DNA of 64,000 bases from Solirubrobacteraceae bacterium (GCA_030447275.1 JAUJPF010000004.1:1-64000), one strand, 5' to 3'; counted from the stretch's first letter, positions 53,886 to 61,961 are shown. The notes: a model not told the origin generated them from the sequence alone. A program made the numbers and translations.

Positions 53886-53899
53886 TGACGCAGGCGTCA
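53886..53899. promoter_or_regulatory. TGACGCAGGCGTCA palindrome between divergent fatty-acid genes
   Basis: The half-sites TGACGC and GCGTCA are perfect inverted repeats separated by AG. They lie in the 53-nt gap between the dehydrogenase start (53864) and the chosen thiolase ATG (53918). This is where a TetR or GntR-type repressor such as FadR would bind. The regulator itself is not identified. Confidence 0.45.
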
Positions 53900-53917
53900 G
53901 ACATCGAGAGGAACCGC

Positions 53918-55087
53918 ATGAGCCAGCAGGGTCGAGAGGTCGTCATCGTCGAGGCCGTCCGCACGCCGATCGGGCGCGGGCATCCGGAGAAGGGCTACTA
54001 CAAGGGCACCCACCCGAACGATCTGTTGGGCAAGTGCTACACGGAGGTGCTCGAGCGCTCCGGCGTCGACGCGAACGAGGTCGAGGACGTCATCGCGGGC
54101 TGCGTGCAGCAGCTCGGCGAGCAGGCGTTCAACGTCGCCCGCAACGCGTGGCTCCAGGAGGGCCTGCCGATCGAGGCCGCGGCCACGACCGTCGACCGCC
54201 AGTGCGGCTCGGCTCAGCAGGCCGTCAACTTCGGTGCTGCGCTGATCGCCGCGGGCGTCCACGACGTCGTCATCGGGTCCGGCGTCGAGCACATGGGTCA
54301 CCTCCCGTTCTCCGCCGGCATGGAGACGCAGCAGAAGTACGGCGCCGCGTTCACGCCGAAGCTGATGGAGAAGCACAACGTCGTCGGCCAGGGCCTCGGC
54401 GCGGAGATGATCGCCGACCAGTGGGAGATCCCGCGGTCCGAGCTCGACGAGCTGGCCGTCCGCTCGCACCAGCTCGCCCACCGGGCCACCGAGGAGGGCC
54501 GCTTCGAGCGCGAGACCGTCCCGTTCCAGGTCAACGGCGACACGTACGTCAGCGACCAGGGCATCCGCCCGGACACGAGCCTCGAGAAGCTGTCGGGGCT
54601 GAAGCCGGCGTTCAAGCCCGACGGGAAGATCACCGCGGGCAACTCGTCGCAGATCTCCGACGGCGCGGCGGCGATCCTGCTCATGTCGCGCGAGAAGGCC
54701 GACCAGCTCGGCCTCACCCCGCGCGCCCGGATCATGGACCAGACGACCGTGGGCTGCGACCCGGTGAAGATGCTCGAGGGCCCGATCCCGGCGACGCGCA
54801 AGCTGCTCGAGCGCAACGGGATGACGATGGCCGACTTCGACCTCATCGAGATCAACGAGGCGTTCGCCCCGGTCGTCGCCGCGTGGCGCCGCGAGCTCGA
54901 CCCCGACATGGACCGCGTCAACGTCAACGGCGGCGCGATGGCCCTCGGCCACCCGCTCGGCTCGACCGGCGCGCGGCTGCTCACGACGCTCCTGCACGAG
55001 CTCGAGCGCTCGGACAAGGAGACCGGCCTCGTGACGATGTGCTGCGGCGGCGGCCTCGGCACCGGGACGATCATCCAGCGGGTCTGA
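53918..55087 (+). CDS. Acetyl-CoA acetyltransferase (thiolase)
   Basis: VVIVEAVRTPIGRGHPEKGY starts the thiolase fold. TTVDRQCGSAQQAVNFGAAL has the acyl-accepting Cys, EINEAFAPVVAAWRREL and VNVNGGAMALGHPLGSTGAR the catalytic His, and TMCCGGGLGTGTII the second Cys. About 389 residues remain when started at ATG 53918. That start has GAGAGGAAC just upstream and avoids the palindrome, whereas ATG 53885 would add 11 residues. It works with the divergent dehydrogenase in beta-oxidation or its reverse. Confidence 0.94.
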   Translation: MSQQGREVVIVEAVRTPIGRGHPEKGYYKGTHPNDLLGKCYTEVLERSGVDANEVEDVIAGCVQQLGEQAFNVARNAWLQEGLPIEAAATTVDRQCGSAQQAVNFGAALIAAGVHDVVIGSGVEHMGHLPFSAGMETQQKYGAAFTPKLMEKHNVVGQGLGAEMIADQWEIPRSELDELAVRSHQLAHRATEEGRFERETVPFQVNGDTYVSDQGIRPDTSLEKLSGLKPAFKPDGKITAGNSSQISDGAAAILLMSREKADQLGLTPRARIMDQTTVGCDPVKMLEGPIPATRKLLERNGMTMADFDLIEINEAFAPVVAAWRRELDPDMDRVNVNGGAMALGHPLGSTGARLLTTLLHELERSDKETGLVTMCCGGGLGTGTIIQRV

Positions 55088-55117
55088 CGCGACCCTGACG
55101 GAGCGACACCGGTGACC

Positions 55118-55144
55118 GGAAGGGCGCCCGCGTGGCGCCCTTCC
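55118..55144 (+). terminator. Intrinsic terminator after the thiolase gene
   Basis: GGAAGGGCGCC and GGCGCCCTTCC form a perfect 11-bp stem with a 5-nt loop, followed by GCGTTT. It begins 30 nt after the thiolase stop. The T tract is short, as is common in high-GC genomes. Confidence 0.65.
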
Positions 55145-55222
55145 GCGTTTCAGGCGCGATCGCGCTGACGACGTTTGCCTCAGGGCTTGCAAATTGCTCT
55201 AGGACTGGTTAGAAGAGGAAGC

Positions 55223-55858
55223 GTGCAGCGGGAGGTGCACACGCTCGTCGCCGACGACCACCCGGTCTTCCGAGAAGGGATCGCGGCGATGGTCCGCGAG
55301 GACGACCGGATGTGCCTCGTCGGGGTCTGCGACGACGGCCCGAGCGCGCTGGAGGCGATGTCGCGCCAGCGCCCGGACGTCGCCATCCTCGACCTGGGCC
55401 TGCCGCGCCTGCACGGCAGGGAGGTGATCGAGCAGGCCGCTGCCGCCGGGATCGCGACCGCCGTGCTCGTCGTCTCCGGGCACGTCGACGGGCAGATCGT
55501 CCGGAGCGTCCTGGGCGCGGGCGCCACCGGCTACCTCTCGAAGTCGGCGCCCGCCCGCGACATCGCGCACGCCGCCGTGGCGGTGGCCCGGGGCGAGACG
55601 GTCCTCGGGTCGGAGATCCAGGCCGCCCTCGCCGCGCAGTGCCGCGGCGAGGGCAGCCAGGCGCGACAGCTGACCGAGCGCGAGGTCGGCGTGCTGCGGC
55701 TGCTCGCGGACGGGCTCGGCGCCGCCCAGATCGGTCGCGAGCTGTCGATCAGCGCGACCACGGTCAAGAGCCACCTCCAGCACGTCTACGACAAGCTCGG
55801 CGTCGCCACCGGCCCCGCGGCGGTGAGCCAGGCGTTGCGGCGCGGCCTGCTGCGGTGA
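55223..55858 (+). CDS. NarL/LuxR-family response regulator
   Basis: The receiver has the acidic pair in LVADDHPVFREGIAAMVRED, the phospho-Asp in VAILDLGLPRLHGREVIEQA and GYLSKSAPARDIAHAAVAVA. The LuxR domain reads LTEREVGVLRLLADGLGAAQ and LSISATTVKSHLQHVYDKLG. GTG 55223 has AGAAGAGGAAG upstream. The stop overlaps the kinase GTG (GTGA), so the two are a cognate pair. At 211 residues the protein is complete. Confidence 0.9.
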   Translation: MQREVHTLVADDHPVFREGIAAMVREDDRMCLVGVCDDGPSALEAMSRQRPDVAILDLGLPRLHGREVIEQAAAAGIATAVLVVSGHVDGQIVRSVLGAGATGYLSKSAPARDIAHAAVAVARGETVLGSEIQAALAAQCRGEGSQARQLTEREVGVLRLLADGLGAAQIGRELSISATTVKSHLQHVYDKLGVATGPAAVSQALRRGLLR

Positions 55859-56691
55859 TCTCCGCGCTGGAGATCCTCGTCCTCGCGTGCCTCCTCGCGG
55901 GCTGCGGGCTGGCGTGGCACGCCATGCACCGCCGCGCCGGACGGAGCGAAGACCTCGCGGCGCAGCGGGGGGAGCTGGCCGACGAGCTGATCCTGAACGC
56001 GGAGGCGGAGCGGCGCCGGCTCGCCGGCGCGATCCACGACGGGCCGGTCCAGCACCTCATGCTCGCGCGGGCGCTGCTGGCGGACGCCGGCGCAGGCGTC
56101 ACACCCCGCGGCGTCGAGGCGGCCGAGGCGGCCATCGGCGAGGCGCTCGCCGAGCTGCGCGGGAGCATGCAGGGCCTGCACTCGCACGTGCTCGAGTTCG
56201 CCGGCCTCGAGGTCGCGCTGCGCAGCGAGGCCGCGCGGGCGGCGCCGCCCGGCATCCCGTGCGAGATCGAGGTGGACCCGACGGCCGTCGGGTTTCGTGA
56301 CCATCTGCTCTTCGCCGTAGCGCGCGAGCTGCTCCTCAACGCCGCGCGCCATGCGCACGGCACGCGCGTCTCTATCGGCATCGCCAGACGCGGAAGCACG
56401 CTCGAGCTGCGCGTGCGTGATGACGGCTGCGGCTTCGACGACGCGCGCCGCGTCGCTTCGGTCCGGGCCGGCCACATCGGCCTTGCCTCCTCGGCGCACC
56501 GGGTGGAGGCGGCGGGCGGGCGGTTCGACGTGCGCAGCGGCGCCGCCGGCACGGAGGTCCTCGTCAGCGACGAACCCCGTCCAGTCGCTCGAGTGGCGGT
56601 TCGCGACAAGCCCGACCACGGGCCGCATCGGGCCGAGCGCGCCACTCGAACGGCGGCTGCGGCAGGCCGGGATCCGGATCACCTACGATCC
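55855..56691 (+). CDS. NarL-type sensor histidine kinase, 3' end lost at a junction
   Basis: A single TM helix (ALEILVLACLLAGCGLAWHA) precedes the HisKA_3 helix RRRLAGAIHDGPVQHLMLAR, with the phospho-His, and HATPase_c with ARELLLNAARHAHGT and RVRDDGCGF, ending GGRFDVRSGAAGTEVLV. Homology and G/C-rich wobble bases stop near 56565, only a few residues short of a normal end. No stop occurs, and the frame continues into the immunity-like gene until 57216. A different frame takes over the coding signal from 56565. The kinase thus seems to have been joined to foreign sequence at its last codons. It is probably still functional. Confidence 0.8.
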
Positions 56692-56695
56692 ATGA
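56565..56695 (+). pseudogene. Toxin-like C-terminal fragment
   Basis: From about 56565 the frame offset from the kinase has strongly G/C-biased third positions. It reads SATNPVQSLEWRFATSPTTG, RIGPSAPLERRLRQAGIRIT, YDP then TGA at 56693-56695. The stop overlaps the ATG of the next gene (ATGA), as toxin and immunity genes usually do. Short basic tails of this form are seen at the ends of polymorphic toxins, but the nuclease or deaminase core is missing and no start codon is present. The identification as a toxin tail is inference. Confidence 0.5.
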
Positions 56696-57216
56696 GCGTG
56701 GACTGGGGTGATTGGCGCCCTTTCGAATCTGCGGTCGGCCGGCCGCTTGCCGAGGTCGAGCGGTCGGTAGCCGAGCGGTACTTCCAGGCGTTGATGGACG
56801 CCCGAGGTCAGCGCCGAGCGCAGCTGACCGCACTGCTCGCACGCAACGGCGTCGAGGTTGACATCGAAGACGCCGGTCTTCAGCGCTTGAACGACTGGTA
56901 CCGGGCGAATGTGCGCGGCGGCGACGGGCGCTTGGAGGACCGCTGGTATGCCGTCGGCCTCGACATCGGCCTGTTCCTCGGAGACGCGATCATCGACCGT
57001 GCTCCCACCGTCGAGTGGCGCCTCTTCACCGACGGCCGGCGCGACGTGTCGTATCAGCGGCCGGTGCTGATGGGCTTCACGAAGGTCGAGAATCGCAAGT
57101 ACAACGTCGATCCGGAGCGCCTGGTCGGGATTCATGGTCATCGCATCGTGGCGGGCGAGGACGCGCCGAGCGACTTGTTCGTCGCGCTTGTCAGAACCGC
57201 CGCGGAGCGCGGTTGA
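56692..57216 (+). CDS. Putative immunity-like protein
   Basis: ATG 56692 gives 174 residues rich in Trp and acidic residues. They include SVDWGDWRPFESAVGRPLAE, SVAERYFQALMDARGQRRAQ, RLNDWYRANVRGG, DRWYAVGLDIGLFLGDAIID and QRPVLMGFTKVENRKYNVDP. It is soluble with no signal. Size, composition, ATGA overlap with the toxin-like tail and an Imm8-like neighbour all suggest an immunity protein. I do not recognise the family by name. The wobble positions contain more A/T than in surrounding genes. Confidence 0.6.
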   Translation: MSVDWGDWRPFESAVGRPLAEVERSVAERYFQALMDARGQRRAQLTALLARNGVEVDIEDAGLQRLNDWYRANVRGGDGRLEDRWYAVGLDIGLFLGDAIIDRAPTVEWRLFTDGRRDVSYQRPVLMGFTKVENRKYNVDPERLVGIHGHRIVAGEDAPSDLFVALVRTAAERG

Positions 57217-57310
57217 GGTTCTCCAGGTCGCGGCGGTGGAGCACCCAGTACCGGGCCCGCCGCTCGGACCGAGCCCCGCTCTCCCAGCGTGAGATCGGCC
57301 CGACGATCCG
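57191..57310 (-). pseudogene. Antisense gene fragment
   Basis: On the minus strand a frame with G/C-rich third positions reads VGPISRWESGARSERRARYW and VLHRRDLENLNRAPRRF, ending with TGA near 57191. It has no start of its own within the stretch. It overlaps the end of the immunity-like gene and the degraded 5' end of the Imm8-like gene, so it looks like a left-over 3' piece of another gene. Confidence 0.35.
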
Positions 57311-57317
57311 GAGGACT

Positions 57318-57607
57318 GCTGGATCCAGGTCGGCGTCGATGTCGGCCCCGTAGGCAGCCCCGCGGCTGACACGTTCTACTTCTGGGTGTGCACCCCGAAG
57401 GCGCTGGCGCGTCAGCTCGGGGTGACGCCCGTGATCTGGAAGCGTCACCTGGTGATCGTCGAGCGGTTCGACTGGGACAGCGTCACGCAAGCGCTGGAGG
57501 GGAAGATCGTCGAGGTGCAGACCGCATCGCGCAGCTGGGACGACTTCACGGCGCGGTTCTCCCGGCTCGCCGCCTGGGAGTTCGAGGACTACGTCGACGA
57601 CGAGTGA
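57318..57607 (+). pseudogene. Imm8-family immunity protein, 5' truncated
   Basis: The frame reads DDPEDCWIQVGVDVGPVGSP, ADTFYFWVCTPKALARQLGV, RHLVIVERFDWDSVTQALEG and WDDFTARFSRLAAWEFEDYV. The VCTP, LIVERFD and WEFEDY elements are those I associate with Imm8. An in-frame TGA occurs just before this part, and the usual N-terminal 25 residues are absent. The first in-frame GTG is at 57386. The gene is therefore broken, or a frame error hides its start. GTG 57604 of the next ORF overlaps its stop. Confidence 0.6.
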
Positions 57608-57959
57608 CATCCGGACCGACGAACGCCGTCGATGGGACGGCGATCGAGATGTGGGTTTGGGAATGCTTCAACATCGTCGTCGAGCCCGAATCGCTGGAGG
57701 TCGTTGCGAGCGGCAACGTCGTGGGGATCGTCTACGCGCTGATTGACGGCCAGCCATTCCCGAACGCGAGGTGGTCACGCTGCGCTTCACGGGCGGCCCC
57801 GCCAAGATCGAGTGCGAGCGGTCGTCGGGTCCGTCAACCGGACGTCTCGTCCTGGTGCCGATCATCGACCGGAACCCGCCAGTGGTGTGCGGCCGGCCAG
57901 AGGTTGACGAGGCACTCGTCGATGAGGCGCTCCACCGCGCTGCCGTCGCGGCCGGCTGA
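57604..57959 (+). CDS. Small protein of unknown function (frame shift)
   Basis: The first part reads MWVWECFNIVVEPESLEVVA and GNVVGIVYALIDGQPFPN from ATG 57649 or GTG 57604. After a lost G near 57765 it continues as EREVVTLRFTGGPAKIECER, GRLVLVPIIDRNPPVVCGRP and a C-terminal helix to the stop at 57959. The beta-rich design with little charge pattern resembles small immunity-type proteins. The GTG overlaps the Imm8 stop, which ties it to the same locus. Family unknown. Confidence 0.5.
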
Positions 57960-58009
57960 GAGGAGCGCGCGACGACCCGCATAGGCGGCAAGCCGACACC
58001 GTCCTCGAG

Positions 58010-58276
58010 ATGTGGGCGAGGGTCACCCGCATGGCGTACGACGCCGACGGCCTGTTGCAGTGGGCGCAGGACCCGAATCACGCGGACGAGCCCGCGGGCG
58101 CGGCCACGTGCGACGGCCCCAAGGACGCACGGGACTACCGCACCGAGAGGGCGTTTCCGTGGGATGAAGCTACGAGACGACTGGCGGGATTCCGTGATCT
58201 CACGTGGGATGAGGCGGTGAAGCGTTGGCGTCGGACGCAAGCCGGCGGCCGCCGCCCAAAGACATCGGCCAGCTGA
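58010..58276 (+). CDS. Small protein of unknown function
   Basis: The 88 residues from ATG 58010 include RMAYDADGLLQWAQDPNHAD, RDYRTERAFPWDEATRRLAG and LTWDEAVKRWRRTQ. The sequence is acidic and Trp-rich in the middle and basic at the end. Wobble bases are less G/C-biased in the last third. It may be a fragment of a larger toxin-associated gene or a free-standing small gene. No family is recognised. Confidence 0.45.
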   Translation: MWARVTRMAYDADGLLQWAQDPNHADEPAGAATCDGPKDARDYRTERAFPWDEATRRLAGFRDLTWDEAVKRWRRTQAGGRRPKTSAS

Positions 58277-58350
58277 GCATCTGCCGGACGGCAGTTCGCG
58301 AGGCGCTCGCTTGCGCGCGTGGTCGCACCGGGCGCGTCATCACCCCCCGT

Positions 58351-58382
58351 GGAGGGGTACCACCAGAATGTGGTGCCCCTCC
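58351..58382 (+). promoter_or_regulatory. Hairpin covering ribosome site and start of the protease gene
   Basis: GGAGGGGTACCAC at 58351-58363 pairs with GTGGTGCCCCTCC at 58370-58382 with one T-G wobble around a 6-nt loop. The first arm holds the GGAGGGG Shine-Dalgarno and the second both candidate GTG starts (58370, 58373). Translation would be blocked unless the stem is opened. Confidence 0.55.
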
Positions 58383-60142
58383 GCCGCAGCCTCCTCGGGG
58401 CGGCCCTCCTCCTCCTCACGGCGACCCCCGTGGCCTCGGCCGCGCGCCCGGACGACGACGGGACGGGCGTCTACGGGCAGCCGAACTGGACGGTTGACGA
58501 GGCGCCGGCATCGCCGCTGTGCTCCCCGCGGGCCTGCGTGCACTGGGTGCAGACGACCGGCGACGCGCCCGCGAGCCTCGTCGACAGCGACGCCGACGGC
58601 GCGCCGGACTCGATCGAGTACGCGCTCGACGGGCTCGAGCGCGGCTTCCGGCGGATGGTGGCGCCGGAGCCCGGCGGCCTCGGCTGGCGCCCCCCGCTGG
58701 GCGACGGTGCCCTCGGCGGCGGCACCGACGTCGTCGACCTCTATGTCAAGGATCTCCACGACCGGGCCGCGGGGGTCGCGCCGGTCGACTGGCCGCAGAG
58801 CCCCGACCGGCGGCCCCGCTACCACGGCCACATCATCATCGACGACGACTACCTCGCCGCCGGGAGCTGGGGCTTCCTCCAGCGCAAGCTCGTCCCGCAC
58901 GAGCTCCAGCACCTGATCGAGTTCGCGTACGACGGGTGGTTCGAGTCGTGGCAGGGCGAGTCGACGGCCGAGTGGTCGGCGGCGCAGTCCGACGGCTCGT
59001 TCGCGCTCTTCTCCGGCTACCCGGCCGCCTGGGGCGCGGCGACCGAGCTGCCGATGATCGGCATCCGCGATCCCGAGCGCCACTCCCCGCCGCCGAAGGC
59101 CTACGTCTCTGTGATCTGGCAGCGCTGGCTCGAGTACCGGCACGGGCCGCGGATGATCCGCGAGGTGTGGGAGCGTGCAGCCGAGGCGTCGCCCACGTCG
59201 TTCGTCCCGAGCCTGATCGACGACGAGCTCGCTGGGGGAAGCACGTTCTTCGACGAGTTCGTCGACTTCGCGGTCGGCCATGCCGAGTGGCGCCTGGCGG
59301 GGAGCGGGTTCGGAGGTGACGCCGGCAGCGCCGAGGTCGAGCGGGTGGCGACGCTGGCCGGCGGCGCCGACCCGGCGACGGTCGCGCTCGACCACACGAC
59401 GTTCGCGCTCTACGACGTCCCCGTCGGGGACGCGGAGGCGCTCGAGCTGCGCGCCCGGGCGCCGGAGGGGACGCGCGCCGCGGTCGCGCTCGTCGGGCGC
59501 GTCGGCGACCCGGTGGAGGGCCGCGTCGAGGTGCAGGTCCAGCGGCTGCCGCAGGGCGGCGAGGCGCGCGTCGGGCTCGGCGACGCGTCGCGCTTCTCCC
59601 GCGTCACCGCGGTCCTCGTCAACGCCGACGTCACGCTGAACGACCCGCCGAAGGTGGCCCGGTCGTACGAGTGGTCGTTCGCGCGCGACGGGCAGCCGTT
59701 CACCGCGCGGGTGCTGCGCACCGAGCGCCCGCCGCCGCCCCCGGTCGAGGTCGAGAGCCCGCTCACCGTGCAGCCGAGCGTCACGGAGCCCCCGCCCGAC
59801 CGCCCGCCGGTGATCGCCGACGACCTCGTCGCCCCGCGGCTGACGCTCGCGCGCCTTCCCCGCCGCGCGCTGCGCCGCCTGCGCGCCGGCCGCCCGGTGG
59901 CCCTGCGCACGACGGTCGACGAGGCGAGCACGCTCATCGCCGAGCTGCGCGTCGGCGCCACGGTCATCCGGCAGGTGACCGCGCGCGCCCCGAAGGCCGG
60001 CGCCCGGACCGTCGCGTTCCGGCTGACGACCGCCGCGCGGCGCCGGTTCGCCCGCGCCCCGCGTGGGCGCCGCGTGACGCTGCTCGTCACCGCGCGCGAC
60101 GCGGCGGGCAACGCGCGCGTCGTGCGCCGCCGCCTGCGCTAG
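58370..60142 (+). CDS. Secreted HExxH metalloprotease-like protein (MXAN_6640-type)
   Basis: A signal peptide (RRSLLGAALLLLTATPVASA) is followed by a domain with HWVQTTGDAPASLVDSDADG and DSIEYALDGLERGFRRMV. The zinc site is KLVPHELQHLIEFAYDGWFE, where HELQH fits HExxH and the following QGESTAEW provides a downstream Glu. The C-terminal 150 residues are Pro-rich and then basic beta strands (RLTLARLPRRALRRLRAGRP). At about 590 residues it resembles the MXAN_6640 family of putative metalloproteases. The GTG start lies inside a hairpin. It borders the toxin/immunity mosaic but has normal codon use. Confidence 0.82.
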   Translation: MVPLRRSLLGAALLLLTATPVASAARPDDDGTGVYGQPNWTVDEAPASPLCSPRACVHWVQTTGDAPASLVDSDADGAPDSIEYALDGLERGFRRMVAPEPGGLGWRPPLGDGALGGGTDVVDLYVKDLHDRAAGVAPVDWPQSPDRRPRYHGHIIIDDDYLAAGSWGFLQRKLVPHELQHLIEFAYDGWFESWQGESTAEWSAAQSDGSFALFSGYPAAWGAATELPMIGIRDPERHSPPPKAYVSVIWQRWLEYRHGPRMIREVWERAAEASPTSFVPSLIDDELAGGSTFFDEFVDFAVGHAEWRLAGSGFGGDAGSAEVERVATLAGGADPATVALDHTTFALYDVPVGDAEALELRARAPEGTRAAVALVGRVGDPVEGRVEVQVQRLPQGGEARVGLGDASRFSRVTAVLVNADVTLNDPPKVARSYEWSFARDGQPFTARVLRTERPPPPPVEVESPLTVQPSVTEPPPDRPPVIADDLVAPRLTLARLPRRALRRLRAGRPVALRTTVDEASTLIAELRVGATVIRQVTARAPKAGARTVAFRLTTAARRRFARAPRGRRVTLLVTARDAAGNARVVRRRLR

Positions 60143-60912
60143 CCGGCCGCGACGACGTCGTCCCAGCCCAGCGCGCGGCACGTCCGCACCATCGCCTCGC
60201 CCATCGCCACGCACGCCGGGTGGTCGACCCACTCCGCGTGAGGCCCGCCCGCCGTGAAGCACGTGACGGCGAGGCGGCTCGCGCCGCGCTCGAGGATCCC
60301 GCCGTCGTGGCGGACGTCGTCCACCGTCCCGGTCTTGTGCGCGAACGGCACGTCGTCGACGAGCCCCCGGGCGAGCGAGCGCCGGTCCTGCTGGGCGTGG
60401 AGCGCCGCGTAGGCGGCCGGCGCCTGTACCGCGAGCGCGGCGACGGCGCGGGCGTGCTCGCGCGGCGTGCACGTCCCGATGCCCGACTCCGCCGCGTCGC
60501 CGCCGCCCGACAGGCCGCGGAGCATGCGCGCCCCGAAGCCGCGCGCTCCGAGCCGGGCGTTCACCGCGTCGAGCCCGCCCGCGGCGGCGACGAGCGTGTT
60601 CGCCGCCGTGTTGTCCGACAGCGCGAGCGCGAGCGTCACCACCTCGCGCAGCGGCAGCGAGAGCGGCAGCACGGCGTGGCGCAGGATCCCGTCCCCGTAC
60701 GCGCGGTGCTCGGGCGCGACGGTGACGGAGTCGCCCCAGTCGCTCCGCAGGTCGGCGAGGGCCAGCGCGGCGAACGTCTTGATCATGCTCGCCGAGGAGA
60801 AGCGCCGGTCGGGGTCGCGGCTCGCGACGGGCTCGGCGCCGAGCTCGACGAGCCACGCGGCGTCGGGCGCGCCCGGCAGCACCGCGTCCTCCCACAGCGC
60901 GTCGAGGCTCAG
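60139..60912 (-). CDS. Class A beta-lactamase-like serine hydrolase
   Basis: All three penicillin-recognising motifs are present: SASMIK (SxxK), LSDNTA (SDN) and AHKTGTV (KTG). GFGARMLRGLSGGGDAAESG and TCTPREHARAVAAL occupy the omega-loop region, but the usual Glu of class A enzymes is not obvious. No signal peptide is visible. The best start is uncertain. CTG 60912 would overlap the upstream stop as CTGA, and GTG 60882 would shorten the protein. The product could be a DD-peptidase-like or cytosolic hydrolase rather than a resistance enzyme. It is coupled with the enolase-superfamily gene. Confidence 0.78.
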   Translation of the reverse strand: MSLDALWEDAVLPGAPDAAWLVELGAEPVASRDPDRRFSSASMIKTFAALALADLRSDWGDSVTVAPEHRAYGDGILRHAVLPLSLPLREVVTLALALSDNTAANTLVAAAGGLDAVNARLGARGFGARMLRGLSGGGDAAESGIGTCTPREHARAVAALAVQAPAAYAALHAQQDRRSLARGLVDDVPFAHKTGTVDDVRHDGGILERGASRLAVTCFTAGGPHAEWVDHPACVAMGEAMVRTCRALGWDDVVAAG

Positions 60913-61961
60913 CCCCAGCGGAAGCCCCGGTCGTGGGCCTGCGCGGGCAGCGGGCTCTCGGGCAGCCCCGCCGGCGGGTGCGGAACGTGGAAGCCGGCGG
61001 GCGAGACGTCGTTCGGCGTGTCCGGGTGGTAGAGCGAGGCGAGCAGCTGGATCTGCCCGCGGCCCGGTCCCAGCTCGAACTGGCCGCCCCCGTACATCCC
61101 GATCCCGCGGCCGTCGCAGTACTCGCAGGTGGCGAACAGCTCGCGCAGCGAGCCGACGCGCGAGGGCTTGACGTTGACCATCCGCGGCGCGAACGGGAGC
61201 GCCTCGATGTCGGCGATGCCGTGGATCGGGGCGTCCCACGTGATCCGGTCGCGGTGCGGCTCGAGGAAGGCCTGCACGCCGGCGTCGAGGTGGGGGTCCT
61301 CGATCCAGGCGTCGGGGAACGCGTCGACGACGCGGCGGTAGAGCGCGACGTCCGGCGGGTTGTCGACGACCGTGCCCTTGTAGTGGCCCTTGAAGTCGAC
61401 AGAGTCGACGGCTCCGGTAGCGGCGAGGCCGGCGACGGTCTCGCCGGTCCACGACACGGTGGGGTCGAGCTTGAAGCGCAGGCCGGGATAGCGCTCGAGC
61501 CGGCTCGTGACCGGGTCGAGCGTCGGGGGCTCGCCGAGCCGCAGCGACACGACGAAGGTCACCGGCCGCGGCTCGCGCCCGACCAGCTCGTGCAGCGACG
61601 TCCCGGCCTGGCGCAGCGCGAGGTCGAGCGCGGCGGACTCGTAGGCGTAGCGGCGGTAGAGCGGGCTGACCGCCATCTCGGGCGCCTTCCCGGGGAAGAG
61701 GTCGAGCTCGGCGAGGCGGTTCGACAGGCCCTCGAGCGTCCAGCTGCCGGCGAGGGGGAGGTTCGGGCCGGCGCCGAGCGCGGCGTCGTGATCGACGGCG
61801 TCGTAGACGACGTCCTCGCCGATCCCCTCCTCGCCGCCGCCGCGCAGGCGGATGACGGTCGTCACGCGGGTGAAGTCGCTCGAGACGTCCTGCTCGAGGC
61901 GCTCCAGCGCGTAGTCCTCGATCCGCAGCTTGAGCTGGCGGACGCGGTCCCAGTCGCTCAT
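60909..61961 (-). CDS. Enolase-superfamily (mandelate racemase/muconate cycloisomerase-like) enzyme
   Basis: ATG 61961 gives a 350-residue protein. LFPGKAPEMAVSPLYRRYAY forms the capping domain. The barrel includes RFKLDPTVSWTGETV, DSVDFKGHYKGTVVDNPPDV, DAWIEDPHLDAGVQAFLEPH and RMVNVKPSRVGSLRELFATC. The Asp and Glu metal ligands and Lys residues fit the superfamily but do not show the substrate. TAGGGT lies six nucleotides before the ATG on the minus strand. Its stop overlaps the beta-lactamase-like gene. A role in peptidoglycan peptide recycling is possible but not demonstrated. Confidence 0.78.
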   Translation of the reverse strand: MSDWDRVRQLKLRIEDYALERLEQDVSSDFTRVTTVIRLRGGGEEGIGEDVVYDAVDHDAALGAGPNLPLAGSWTLEGLSNRLAELDLFPGKAPEMAVSPLYRRYAYESAALDLALRQAGTSLHELVGREPRPVTFVVSLRLGEPPTLDPVTSRLERYPGLRFKLDPTVSWTGETVAGLAATGAVDSVDFKGHYKGTVVDNPPDVALYRRVVDAFPDAWIEDPHLDAGVQAFLEPHRDRITWDAPIHGIADIEALPFAPRMVNVKPSRVGSLRELFATCEYCDGRGIGMYGGGQFELGPGRGQIQLLASLYHPDTPNDVSPAGFHVPHPPAGLPESPLPAQAHDRGFRWG

